6,151 nt of DNA from Candidatus Methylomirabilota bacterium (GCA_023249165.1 JAHFDE010000128.1:1-6151); one strand, 5' to 3'; counted from the stretch's first letter, positions 1 to 5,467 are shown. The notes: generated by a model from the letters alone, not told the origin. Numbers and translations are program-made.

Positions 1-49
1 TCCCGGCGGAAGCCCTCCGCATCCAGTCTGCGCTCGAACCCAACGACAA
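1..49 (-). pseudogene. Outer intron A RT, segment 3' of the inner intron (partial)
   Basis: These 49 bases continue the RT gene of outer intron A after the inner intron. They match copy B at 4836-4884 and encode the stretch just after YADD (VVGFERRLDAEGFR, with the Phe codon split by the intron). Joining 1928 to 49 recreates the uninterrupted copy B sequence with the frame intact, so this is the second coding exon of a twintron rather than a random fragment. The rest of the RT C-terminus and the ribozyme 3' end lie outside the window. Confidence 0.9.
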
Positions 50-89
50 GTCGAGTAGCGCGGGGGAATCTCACCCCCGCGCCCTCACA
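50..89 (-). ncRNA. Inner intron domain VI and 3' splice site
   Basis: After domain V the RNA forms a strong hairpin (GCGCGGGGG paired with CCCCCGCGC), then TACTCGAC to the 3' end at position 50. The A at position 56 is 7 nt from the end, the usual place of the bulged branch-point adenosine. The terminal AC fits the AY consensus of group II introns. Confidence 0.88.
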
Positions 90-123
90 GAACCGGACGT
101 GAAACTCTCGCCTCATCCGGCTC
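90..123 (-). ncRNA. Inner intron domain V (catalytic hairpin)
   Basis: A 34-nt hairpin beginning GAGCCGGA and ending TCCGGTTC. The two ends pair in the canonical domain V manner, including the G-U pair, and the AGC catalytic triad sits at bases 2-4. It starts immediately after the TAG stop of the maturase gene, as expected when the ORF fills domain IV. Confidence 0.92.
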
Positions 124-1377
124 CTACGATCCAACCTCCGGTAGAACACCGAGTTGCCACAGGGCGAACAAGTTCGGCTCCCGTCGCGCCACACGTCCCA
201 GCCAATACGTGGACGCTCGCTCCCGGCGTCGAAACCGCGTGAACTTCCGCCGCACCCATGCAGCCAAGGCCTCGTTGAAGTGGCGAAGGACCTGAACACA
301 CTTCGACCGATAGAACCGGCCGTAGTAGTTCATCCAGCCACGTACCGTCGGGTTTGAGAACCGCGCCAAATCCTCCAGACGCTGGTTGTTCCTGGTGGAA
401 GCCATCCGCCACTCGCGGATGGTTTCGCGGATCTTCTTGGTGGCCTTGGAGCTGATCGCCGGAAGAAAGCTCACGAAGAACTTTCCCCGATGATTCTTCG
501 CCCGTCGAGGTTGGAAGGTGTAACCCAGGAAGTCGAACTTGATCTGCTCGTACTCCCCGCGCCGATCATCGTCTTTGCAGTACACGATCCGGGTCTTCGT
601 TGGATGAAGCTCCAGATGACACTGCGCCAACCGATCTCGGATAGCCTCCAACACCGACCGCGCCTGCTTCTCGCTGCTGCAGTGGACGAGGGCATCGTCC
701 GCATAGCGCTCGAAGCGAACGGACGGATAAGTCCGCCGCATCCACTCATCGAACGCGTAGTGGAGAAACAGATTCGCCAGCAACGGGCTGATGACGCCCC
801 CTTGTGGAGTGCCCTTCGTCCGCTGCTCCGTAGTCCCGTCCGGCCGCTGCATGGGGGCACGAAGCCACCGGGCAACATAGAGCCGGACCCACGGTTCGTC
901 GATGTGGTGCGCCACGGCACGCTCAACCAAGTTCCAATCCAGATTGTCAAAGAAACCCTTGATATCCAGATCGATGACCCAGTTGGCTTTCCAGCACCGC
1001 TGCCTCGCAACTCCCACAGCGTCGAGCGCACCCCGGCCAGGTCGATATCCGTAGGAGTCTGGATGAAACAACGGTTCCAGCCGAGGCTCCATGACTATCT
1101 TCACGACCGTCTGCGCAATTCTGTCGGCGACAGTAGGAATGCCAAGAGAACGAGTGCCTCCATCTCCCTTTGGTATCTCGACGAGCCGCACTGGCGGCGG
1201 AAAGTATGAGCCCGATGACAGCCGGTTCCAGATCTTGTACAGGTTATCCTGTAGATCTCTTTCGAACGTCGTCAACGACTCCCCATCCACGCCAGCCGCT
1301 CCCCGGTTCGCCTTCACCCGCTGGTACGCTTCCCAGACGAGTTGCTTCGGAATGTTGTAAGGCTTTGCCTCAGGCAT
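124..1377 (-). CDS. ltrA: Group II intron reverse transcriptase/maturase of the inner intron
   Basis: Intron-encoded protein of 417 residues that binds its own intron RNA, promotes splicing, and reverse-transcribes the intron at the DNA target. The start is the ATG at 1377 (MPEAKPYNIPK), preceded by GGAGGAG at 1381-1387; the frame stays open to 1446, but the longer start lacks support. Visible motifs: early RT region (GAAGVDG near residue 27; IPKGDGGTRSLGIPT near 68), SYGYRPGRGALDA (108-120), motif A DLDIKGFFD with Asp136/Asp138, TPQGGVISPLLAN (190-202), YADD (225-228), LHPTKT and FDFLGY, then a maturase X region (RGWMNYYGRFY). It ends with a basic tail (VRRKFTRFRRRERAS) and no HNH endonuclease motif, a length and layout resembling RmInt1-type maturases as I recall them. 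No frameshift or missing catalytic residue is seen, so it should be active. Confidence 0.96.
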   Translation of the reverse strand: MPEAKPYNIPKQLVWEAYQRVKANRGAAGVDGESLTTFERDLQDNLYKIWNRLSSGSYFPPPVRLVEIPKGDGGTRSLGIPTVADRIAQTVVKIVMEPRLEPLFHPDSYGYRPGRGALDAVGVARQRCWKANWVIDLDIKGFFDNLDWNLVERAVAHHIDEPWVRLYVARWLRAPMQRPDGTTEQRTKGTPQGGVISPLLANLFLHYAFDEWMRRTYPSVRFERYADDALVHCSSEKQARSVLEAIRDRLAQCHLELHPTKTRIVYCKDDDRRGEYEQIKFDFLGYTFQPRRAKNHRGKFFVSFLPAISSKATKKIRETIREWRMASTRNNQRLEDLARFSNPTVRGWMNYYGRFYRSKCVQVLRHFNEALAAWVRRKFTRFRRRERASTYWLGRVARREPNLFALWQLGVLPEVGS

Positions 1378-1927
1378 GGGCTCCTCCCAGTACCGGTTGA
1401 CCCACACCCTCGGCCAGATCGTTGGGCCCCCTCGCTCCACCCGCATTACCAGGCTTCAACGCTACGACGAGCCCATCCGCCCCTTCGCCCCGCATCGGTA
1501 CTCTACCCCTCGTGGGTCCTCCACTTGGGGATCTCCCTTGGCATCGGAGCGACAGGTTCCCGCGTTCCGCACAAGAGCCTGCACTGGGTTCACGCACACC
1601 TTCATGCCGGTCACCGCTCGGGCCATAAGCAGGCACCTCCCGAGCTTGTCCCGGGCCAACAACTGGAGCCCGGTTTTGGTAGACATCCCTACGCTTTCGA
1701 CACGTCATCGGTGGTTCACTTTCGTTCGTCTCCCCAGCGCACACCTGACGGTTTTGTACCGCCTTTTCCGAGAACGCTCACCACTCCGGCCATTGGACCA
1801 GAGCAGCTTCCGGTGGTTTGGATCCTGACCCTGCAGCCGGAATCCGAGGGGCCGACCCTCATCTCTTGTGCAGCATGGCTGCTTCAAGGAGCTGTGAAAG
1901 CCTCCTGTCTGCGCCTTCGCGGCGCAC
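1378..1927 (-). ncRNA. Inner intron ribozyme 5' part (domains I to IV stem)
   Basis: These 550 nt run from the GTGCG 5' end to the maturase start codon and hold no supported gene; the short open frames here are incidental. The position and length fit domains I-III and the start of domain IV. A candidate EBS1 is AGTTGTT at 1664-1658, about 264 nt into the intron. It would pair with the last seven exon bases GACGACT using five Watson-Crick and two G-U pairs. I did not assign EBS2, EBS3 or the individual subdomains. Confidence 0.75.
1658..1664 (-). other. Candidate EBS1 of the inner intron
   Basis: AGTTGTT on the minus strand is complementary, allowing two G-U pairs, to the 5' exon end GACGACT at 1928-1934. 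That exon sequence encodes the YADD aspartates of the outer RT. The distance from the intron start (264-270 nt) is typical for EBS1. Only one copy of the inner intron is present, so no covariation supports it; the call rests on complementarity and position. Confidence 0.5.
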
Positions 1928-2810
1928 AGTCGTCCGCGTAGCGGACGACGGCAACATCGCCATCGGCGCGCTTGTGTCGCCAGTCCTCGATCCACAGATC
2001 CAACGCGTAGTGCAGGTAGACGTTCGCGAGGAGCGGTGAAACCACTGCCCCCTGCGGCGTACCCACCGTCGTCTTGGACCACTCACCGTCCTCCGAGACC
2101 CCGGCCCTGAGCCACTTACGGATCAGGCGGAGCACTCGTTGGTCTGCAATCCGATGCTCGAGGAACTTCATCAACCATCGATGATCGATTGCGTCGAAAA
2201 AGCCGCGGATATCCGCGTCGAGCACCACGTTAACGTTTTTCTTCTCCATGAACGCGACCCAGAGCGAATCCAACGCTTGATGCTGGTTTCGCCCGGGCCT
2301 CATCCCGTAGGAGAAGCCCAGGAAGTCGGCCTCGTAGATCTGATTGAGCACCGTGACGACGGCCTGCTGGACGATCTTGTCCTCCAGGGAAGCTATTCCC
2401 AGGGGGCGCATGTGCCCGTCCACCTTGGGGATGTAAGTCCTCTTGGATGGTTGGGCGCGATACGTCCCGCAGTGCACGCGGTCCTTCAGGTTTCTCAGCT
2501 TCTCTTCGAGACCTTCTCCGTACTCCTGCCACGTGACTCCGTCCACCCCCGGAGCCGCCTTCGGGTTGAGGGCCCGATAGGCGTCTCGTAGGAGGACCTC
2601 GTCCACGTAGTGCAGCAGGGACGTGAACCTCATCGCCTTATCCCGTATTGCTGCTTCTCGCACGCGCCACAATGCGTTCAACGCGCACCCCCGGTCTTGA
2701 ACCCGGGACGCGGCCGACTGCAACGCGTTCTCCTTGGCCGGGTGTCCTCCCTCCACGACCTCCGCCAGGGGATTCGAGCCCCCTTTGTTCGGTCGCTTCG
2801 CTGGTACCAC
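1928..2810 (-). pseudogene. ltrA: Outer intron A RT/maturase, 5' half (interrupted by the inner intron)
   Basis: N-terminal 294 residues of the RT of intron A, from a GTG start at 2810 to YADD. It contains DADIRGFFD (198 on), TPQGAVVSPLLAN (251 on) and YADD (291-294). Reading then passes into the inner intron, adds 14 intron-encoded residues, and stops at 1884. If unspliced it therefore lacks the rest of the palm, the thumb and the maturase region. It has no internal frameshift or stop. I count nine residue differences from copy B over 294, including Arg to Cys in the conserved HRGTYR stretch. Joined to 49-1, the frame is restored, so the gene is conditionally intact rather than a plain pseudogene; the remaining C-terminus is outside the window. 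Confidence 0.92.
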
Positions 2811-2953
2811 ACACCCGTCCGACTCCCCGCGCCGTTACCGCCAGTACGGCCATAGGCCTTCGGCGGCCGGCCTGCGTTGCAGGCGTACGCGGGGTCTCGC
2901 GGTTCCGATCCTGAAGTTTCCTCGCACGCACCGGGTCTCTGACTGCGCGGGCT

Positions 2954-2986
2954 CCGGCTGGGGCCAAACCATTGCGGCCCGTCCGG
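2954..2986 (-). ncRNA. Variable hairpin in outer intron A ribozyme
   Basis: On the RNA, CCGG pairs with CCGG and GGGCC pairs with GGCCC around a 10-nt loop (GCAATGGTTT). In copy B the same positions read CCGC/GCGG and AGACC/GGTCT. Three base pairs thus change on both sides, which supports a real stem. Its role is unknown to me; it lies shortly 3' of EBS1 in the target-recognition part of the intron. Confidence 0.7.
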
Positions 2987-3000
2987 TATTGCCTTCCTCA

Positions 3001-3006
3001 GCCTGT
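3001..3006 (-). other. EBS1 of outer intron A
   Basis: ACAGGC on the minus strand pairs by six Watson-Crick pairs with GCCTGT, the last six bases of the 5' exon (minus strand of 3199-3204). Copy B has ACAGAC at the same site and GTCTGT as its exon end, so the pair covaries between the copies. Confidence 0.85.
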
Positions 3007-3198
3007 ACAGGTTGGGCATTTGCTTCCCGAACTCACCATGATTTCGCAGCTCGATACCGGGCTTTCGAGTGCCCCTACCGACGCTTCGCCCGGCCCCTTT
3101 CGGGTTCCGTGCGCACGGCTTGGGGTCAGAGTGGCTGGTCAGGCCTTCTCCGTACGGCTCTTTCATCCGCTACTCCTTGGATCGTTTAACCGACGCAC

Positions 3199-3222
3199 AC
3201 AGGCGACCGGCAACTGGCCAAC
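3199..3222. repeat. Degenerate heptamer array, left end of island (5' exon of intron A)
   Basis: Read on the minus strand toward intron A, the exon parses as heptamers GGCCAGT, TGCCGGT, CGCCTGT, ending exactly at the intron. The 24-nt stretch matches the minus-strand complement of the right array at 3527-3550 in 19 of 24 positions. The island therefore has imperfect terminal inverted repeats. Confidence 0.7.
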
Positions 3223-3242
3223 AGTCATTTAGCTGCAGCTCA

Positions 3243-3449
3243 ATGCCGGGTGGATCCCATCGACTCTGGTCGGCCCTGCTGCTATTGCTGGGATGCGCCG
3301 GCCGTCACGTCTATGGTCACGGCTCTGCCCTTGGCTGTCCGCACCGACGCAGCCAGGATCCGCACGAGTTGCTGTCCCTCTTCCGGCCAGCGGGCGAGCT
3401 CTTCCTTTCGGGAAAGTCCGGCCCGGCCCATCGGGCGCTGCCCCTGTGA
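3243..3449 (+). CDS. Possible small lipoprotein, 68 residues, in the inter-intron island
   Basis: The ATG at 3243 opens a 68-codon frame ending with TGA at 3447-3449. The N-terminus looks like a lipoprotein signal: basic segment (SHRLW), hydrophobic run SALLLLL, then a lipobox-like LLGC with Cys18. The mature part would be about 50 residues, rich in His and Gly (RHVYGHG, CPHRR), with no family I recognise. If expressed and lipidated it would be anchored in the envelope. Against it: I see no Shine-Dalgarno sequence before the ATG, it is short, and it has only one copy here. It sits between divergent introns and may be a remnant of the host locus. Confidence is modest. Confidence 0.35.
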   Translation: MPGGSHRLWSALLLLLGCAGRHVYGHGSALGCPHRRSQDPHELLSLFRPAGELFLSGKSGPAHRALPL

Positions 3450-3529
3450 TCAGCGGTCATCGGCACCACGACGAACACTGGCCTGTGTGTGACTGGGGTC
3501 AAGGGCGCTGCCCGGCCGACTTGCCGGTT

Positions 3530-3564
3530 GGCCGGTTGTCTGTTGCCTGTCACCGGTTGTCTGT
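3530..3564. repeat. Degenerate heptamer array, right end of island (5' exon of intron B)
   Basis: Plus strand in perfect 7-nt register: GGCCGGT, TGTCTGT, TGCCTGT, CACCGGT, TGTCTGT, then intron B. A further TGTCTGT follows the intron at 5487-5493, so the empty site would be six heptamers in a row. The 12-mer CCGGTTGTCTGT occurs twice (3532-3543 and 3553-3564); only the second copy is occupied. Short heptameric tandem repeats are known from other bacterial genomes, for example STRR sequences of cyanobacteria. Whether this one is genome-wide cannot be told from the window. Confidence 0.75.
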
Positions 3565-3756
3565 GTGCGTCGGATAAACGATCCAAGGAGTCGCGGATGA
3601 AAGAGCCGTATGGGGAAGGTCTAGCCAGCCACCCCAACCCCAAGCCGTGCGGACGGAACCCGAAAGGGGCCGGCCGAAGCGTCGGTAGGGGCACTCGTGA
3701 GCCCGGTATTGAGCTGCGAAATCATGGTGAGTTCGGGACTGAAGGGCCCAACCTGT

Positions 3757-3762
3757 ACAGAC
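3757..3762 (+). other. EBS1 of outer intron B
   Basis: ACAGAC pairs by six Watson-Crick pairs with IBS1 GTCTGT at 3559-3564, and two flanking G-U pairs are possible. The homologous site in copy A is ACAGGC against GCCTGT, a compensatory change. It lies 193-198 nt into the intron, a plausible position for EBS1. Confidence 0.85.
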
Positions 3763-3776
3763 GGGTGAAGGCTACA

Positions 3777-3809
3777 CCGCAAAGACCGGTAGGGCGAGGT
3801 CTGAGGCGG
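3777..3809 (+). ncRNA. Variable hairpin in outer intron B ribozyme
   Basis: CCGC (3777-3780) pairs with GCGG (3806-3809), and AGACC (3783-3787) pairs with GGTCT (3798-3802), around the loop GGTAGGGCGA. Against copy A, pairs 3780/3806, 3783/3802 and 3785/3800 change on both strands (C-G to G-C, A-U to G-C, A-U to G-C), while the loop sequence is almost unrelated. Confidence 0.7.
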
Positions 3810-3952
3810 CGCCCGCGCAGTCAGAGACCCGGTGCTCATGAGGAAACTTCAGGATCGGAACCGCGAGACCCCGCGTACGCCTGCAACGCAGGCCGGCCGC
3901 CGAAGGCCTATGGCCGTACTGGCGGTAACGGCGCGGGGAGTCGGACGGGTGT

Positions 3953-5467
3953 GTGGTACCAGCGAAGCGACCGAACAAAGGGGGCTCGAATCCCCTGGCG
4001 GAGGTCGTGGAGGGAGGACACCCGGCCAAGGAGAACGCGTTGCAGTCGGCCGCGTCCCGGGTTCAAGACCGGGGGTGCGCGTTGAACGCACTGTGGCGCG
4101 TGCGAGAAGCAGCAATACGGGATAAGGCGATGAGGTTCACGTCCCTGCTGCACTACGTGGACGAGGCCCTCCTACGGGACGCCTATCGGGCTCTCAACCC
4201 GAAGGCGGCTCCGGGGGCGGACGGAGTCACGTGGCAGGAATACGGAGAAGGTCTCGAAGAGAGGCTGAGAAACCTGAAGGACCGCGTGCATCGTGGGACG
4301 TATCGGGCCCAGCCGTCCAAGAGGACATACATCCCCAAGGCGGACGGGCGTATGCGCCCCCTGGGAATAGCTTCCCTGGAGGACAAGATCGTCCAGCAGG
4401 CCGTGGTCACGGTGCTCAATCAGATCTACGAGGTCGACTTCCTGGGCTTCTCCTACGGAATGAGGCCCGGGCGAAACCAGCATCAAGCGTTGGATTCGCT
4501 CTGGGTTGCGTTCATGGAGAAGAAGAACGTGAATGTGGTGCTCGACGCGGATATCCGCGGCTTTTTCGACGCAATCGATCATCGATGGTTGATGAAGTTT
4601 CTCGAGCATCGGATCGCAGACCGCCGGGTTCTCCGCCTGATTCGTAAGTGGCTCAGGGCAGGGGTCTCGGAGGACGGAGAGTGGTCCAAGACGACGGTGG
4701 GTACGCCGCAGGGAGCGGTGATTTCGCCCCTCCTCGCGAACGTCTACCTGCACTACGCGCTGGATCTGTGGATCGAGGACTGGCGACACAAGCGCGCCGA
4801 TGGCGATGTTGCCGTCGTCCGCTACGCGGACGACTTTGTCGTTGGGTTCGAGCGCAGACTGGATGCGGAGGGCTTCCGCCGGGACCTGAGTGAGCGGCTC
4901 AAGAAGTTTGGTTTGGAACTGCACCCGGAAAAGACCCGGTTGATTGAGTTCGGCCGTTTTGCGGAAATAAACCGCGAGCGCCGCGGGGAGGGAAAGCCGG
5001 AGACGTTCGCGTTTCTCGGTTTCACCCACTCCTGTACGCGCTACGGGAAAAGTCCTCGCGGCGTCATTCGCCGCCGGACCATCGGCAAGCGGCTGGTCGC
5101 AAAGCTTCACGAGGTCAAGGAAGAGCTCCGAAAACGGCGCCACCGGCCTATCCCCGAACAGGGAAAATGGCTGGGAAGCGTCGTCCAGGGCTACTTCAAC
5201 TACCACGGAGTTCCAACGAACTACGAGGCCCTCAAGCAGTTCCGGCGTGAATCCGCGCGTCATTGGTTCCGCTCACTGAAGCGCCGGAGTCAGCAGGCTC
5301 GGAAGAGGCTGAACTGGAAGAAGTTCTACCCCATCATGAATCGCTGGCTCCCCCGCGCTCGCATCACTCACCCGTACCCGCACGCTCGTTTCTATCGCCA
5401 GCATCCTAGGCAAGAGCCGTATGCCCGAAACGGGCCCGTACGGATCCGCCCGGGGGGCGCCGGGTAA
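3953..5467 (+). CDS. ltrA: Group II intron reverse transcriptase/maturase of outer intron B
   Basis: 504-residue intron-encoded RT/maturase with a GTG start (MVPAKRPNKGG), the same start as in copy A; GGGGAG lies about 12 nt upstream, a loose spacing. An ATG at 4130 (MRFTSLL) is a shorter alternative. Motifs: PGADGVTW, RTYIPKADGRMRPLGI, FLGFSYGMRPGRNQHQALD, motif A DADIRGFFD (Asp198/Asp200), TPQGAVISPLLAN (251 on), YADD (291-294), LHPEKTRLIEFGR, FAFLGFTH, then the maturase X region (SVVQGYFNYHGVPTN) and a basic C-terminus (SLKRRSQQARKRLNW). No HNH endonuclease is seen. The frame does not stop before domain V: residues EPYARNGPVRI are encoded by domain V itself, and the stop lies in domain VI. 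It probably drives splicing and mobility of B and may act on A in trans. Gene and ribozyme look intact. Confidence 0.95.
   Translation: MVPAKRPNKGGSNPLAEVVEGGHPAKENALQSAASRVQDRGCALNALWRVREAAIRDKAMRFTSLLHYVDEALLRDAYRALNPKAAPGADGVTWQEYGEGLEERLRNLKDRVHRGTYRAQPSKRTYIPKADGRMRPLGIASLEDKIVQQAVVTVLNQIYEVDFLGFSYGMRPGRNQHQALDSLWVAFMEKKNVNVVLDADIRGFFDAIDHRWLMKFLEHRIADRRVLRLIRKWLRAGVSEDGEWSKTTVGTPQGAVISPLLANVYLHYALDLWIEDWRHKRADGDVAVVRYADDFVVGFERRLDAEGFRRDLSERLKKFGLELHPEKTRLIEFGRFAEINRERRGEGKPETFAFLGFTHSCTRYGKSPRGVIRRRTIGKRLVAKLHEVKEELRKRRHRPIPEQGKWLGSVVQGYFNYHGVPTNYEALKQFRRESARHWFRSLKRRSQQARKRLNWKKFYPIMNRWLPRARITHPYPHARFYRQHPRQEPYARNGPVRIRPGGAG
5414..5446 (+). ncRNA. Outer intron B domain V (inside the RT reading frame)
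   Basis: A 33-nt hairpin starting GAGCCGTA and ending TACGGATC, with the AGC triad at 5415-5417. The usual G-U pair near the base is replaced by G opposite A (GGATC rather than GGTTC). It is fully coding for the RT C-terminus, unlike in the inner intron, where the stop precedes domain V. Confidence 0.88.

Larger units (their letters stand above)
50..1927 (-). mobile_element. Inner group II intron inserted in the YADD codons of another intron's RT
   Basis: Complete 1878-nt minus-strand group II intron. Its boundaries are fixed by comparison with the empty site in copy B (4826-4846). The 5' exon ends GACGACT at 1928, the intron starts GTGCG at 1927 and ends CGAC at 50, and the 3' exon starts TTGTCG at 49. 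It contains a 5' ribozyme region (1378-1927), a maturase gene (124-1377), domain V (90-123) and domain VI (50-89). The insertion splits the Phe codon after YADD (T|TT), and precise splicing would restore the outer RT frame. Its RT differs strongly in sequence from the outer RT, so this is a different intron lineage. The encoded protein ends soon after the maturase region with no visible HNH endonuclease. From memory it resembles RmInt1-type introns (bacterial class D), but I could not verify the class. Confidence 0.95.
1..3198 (-). mobile_element. Group II intron, outer copy A (partial, interrupted by a second intron)
   Basis: Minus-strand group II intron whose 5' end is placed at 3198, where the RNA begins GTGCG (consensus GUGYG). 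Its 3' end, including domains V and VI, lies beyond the left edge. It aligns with complete copy B for 1271 nt (3198 to 1928 against 3565 to 4835) with no net indel, then resumes at 49 to 1 (against 4836 to 4884) after the inner intron. It comprises a 5' ribozyme part, an RT reading frame from 2810, and the inserted intron at 50-1927. The 5' exon ends GCCTGT, which pairs perfectly with ACAGGC inside the intron. Seen: the termini, alignment and pairing. Inferred: mobility and splicing. Without inner splicing the copy cannot make a full RT. Confidence 0.93.
2811..3198 (-). ncRNA. Outer intron A ribozyme 5' part
   Basis: 388 nt between the intron 5' end and the RT start, matching copy B 3565-3952 base for base in length. 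Divergence is uneven. I count about 15 mismatches in the first ~173 nt, then 21 of 50 mismatches in the block at 2953-3002, then almost none up to the RT start. It contains EBS1 (3001-3006) and a hairpin at 2954-2986 supported by compensatory changes. No separate gene is supported here. Confidence 0.85.
3565..3952 (+). ncRNA. Outer intron B ribozyme 5' part
   Basis: 388 nt before the RT start, covering domains I to IV stem. It contains EBS1 at 3757-3762 and a variable hairpin at 3777-3809. A 162-codon open frame (3597-4085) with AAGGAG upstream runs through it in another frame, but I treat it as incidental, because the base changes against copy A follow RNA pairing and alter many of its residues. 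EBS2 was not assigned. Confidence 0.85.
1928..4835. repeat. Large inverted repeat formed by head-to-head introns A and B
   Basis: Arms 1928-3198 and 3565-4835 are each 1271 nt and are reverse complements apart from substitutions, separated by the 366-bp island. Both introns are transcribed outward from the island. In DNA this arrangement can extrude or recombine to invert the island; in a read-through RNA it would fold into a long duplex. The repeat follows from two insertions of one intron family in opposite orientation. Confidence 0.92.

Noticed and set aside
490..1209. Long plus-strand open frame of 239 codons, and a 363-codon minus-strand frame at 4172-5263.
   Set aside because: Both are antisense shadows of RT genes with full RT motifs on the other strand, as is common in GC-rich coding DNA.
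3199..3564. The island as a CRISPR array or an integron attC site.
   Set aside because: The repeats are 7-nt degenerate tandem units without spacers, and I see no attC core or integrase.
3785..3790. ACCGGT as EBS2 pairing with ACCGGT (3552-3557) next to IBS1.
   Set aside because: The pairing is six bases, but the site lies 3' of EBS1 whereas EBS2 is normally 5', the sequence is self-complementary, and it overlaps the covarying stem at 3783-3787.
3597..4085. 162-codon open frame (MKEPYGEGL start) with a good AAGGAG six nt upstream, through the ribozyme of copy B; a matching frame exists in copy A at 2678-3166.
   Set aside because: It overlies ribozyme domains and the RT start in another frame. 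In the divergent block, the changes between A and B keep RNA pairs but replace many residues, which fits RNA rather than protein constraint.
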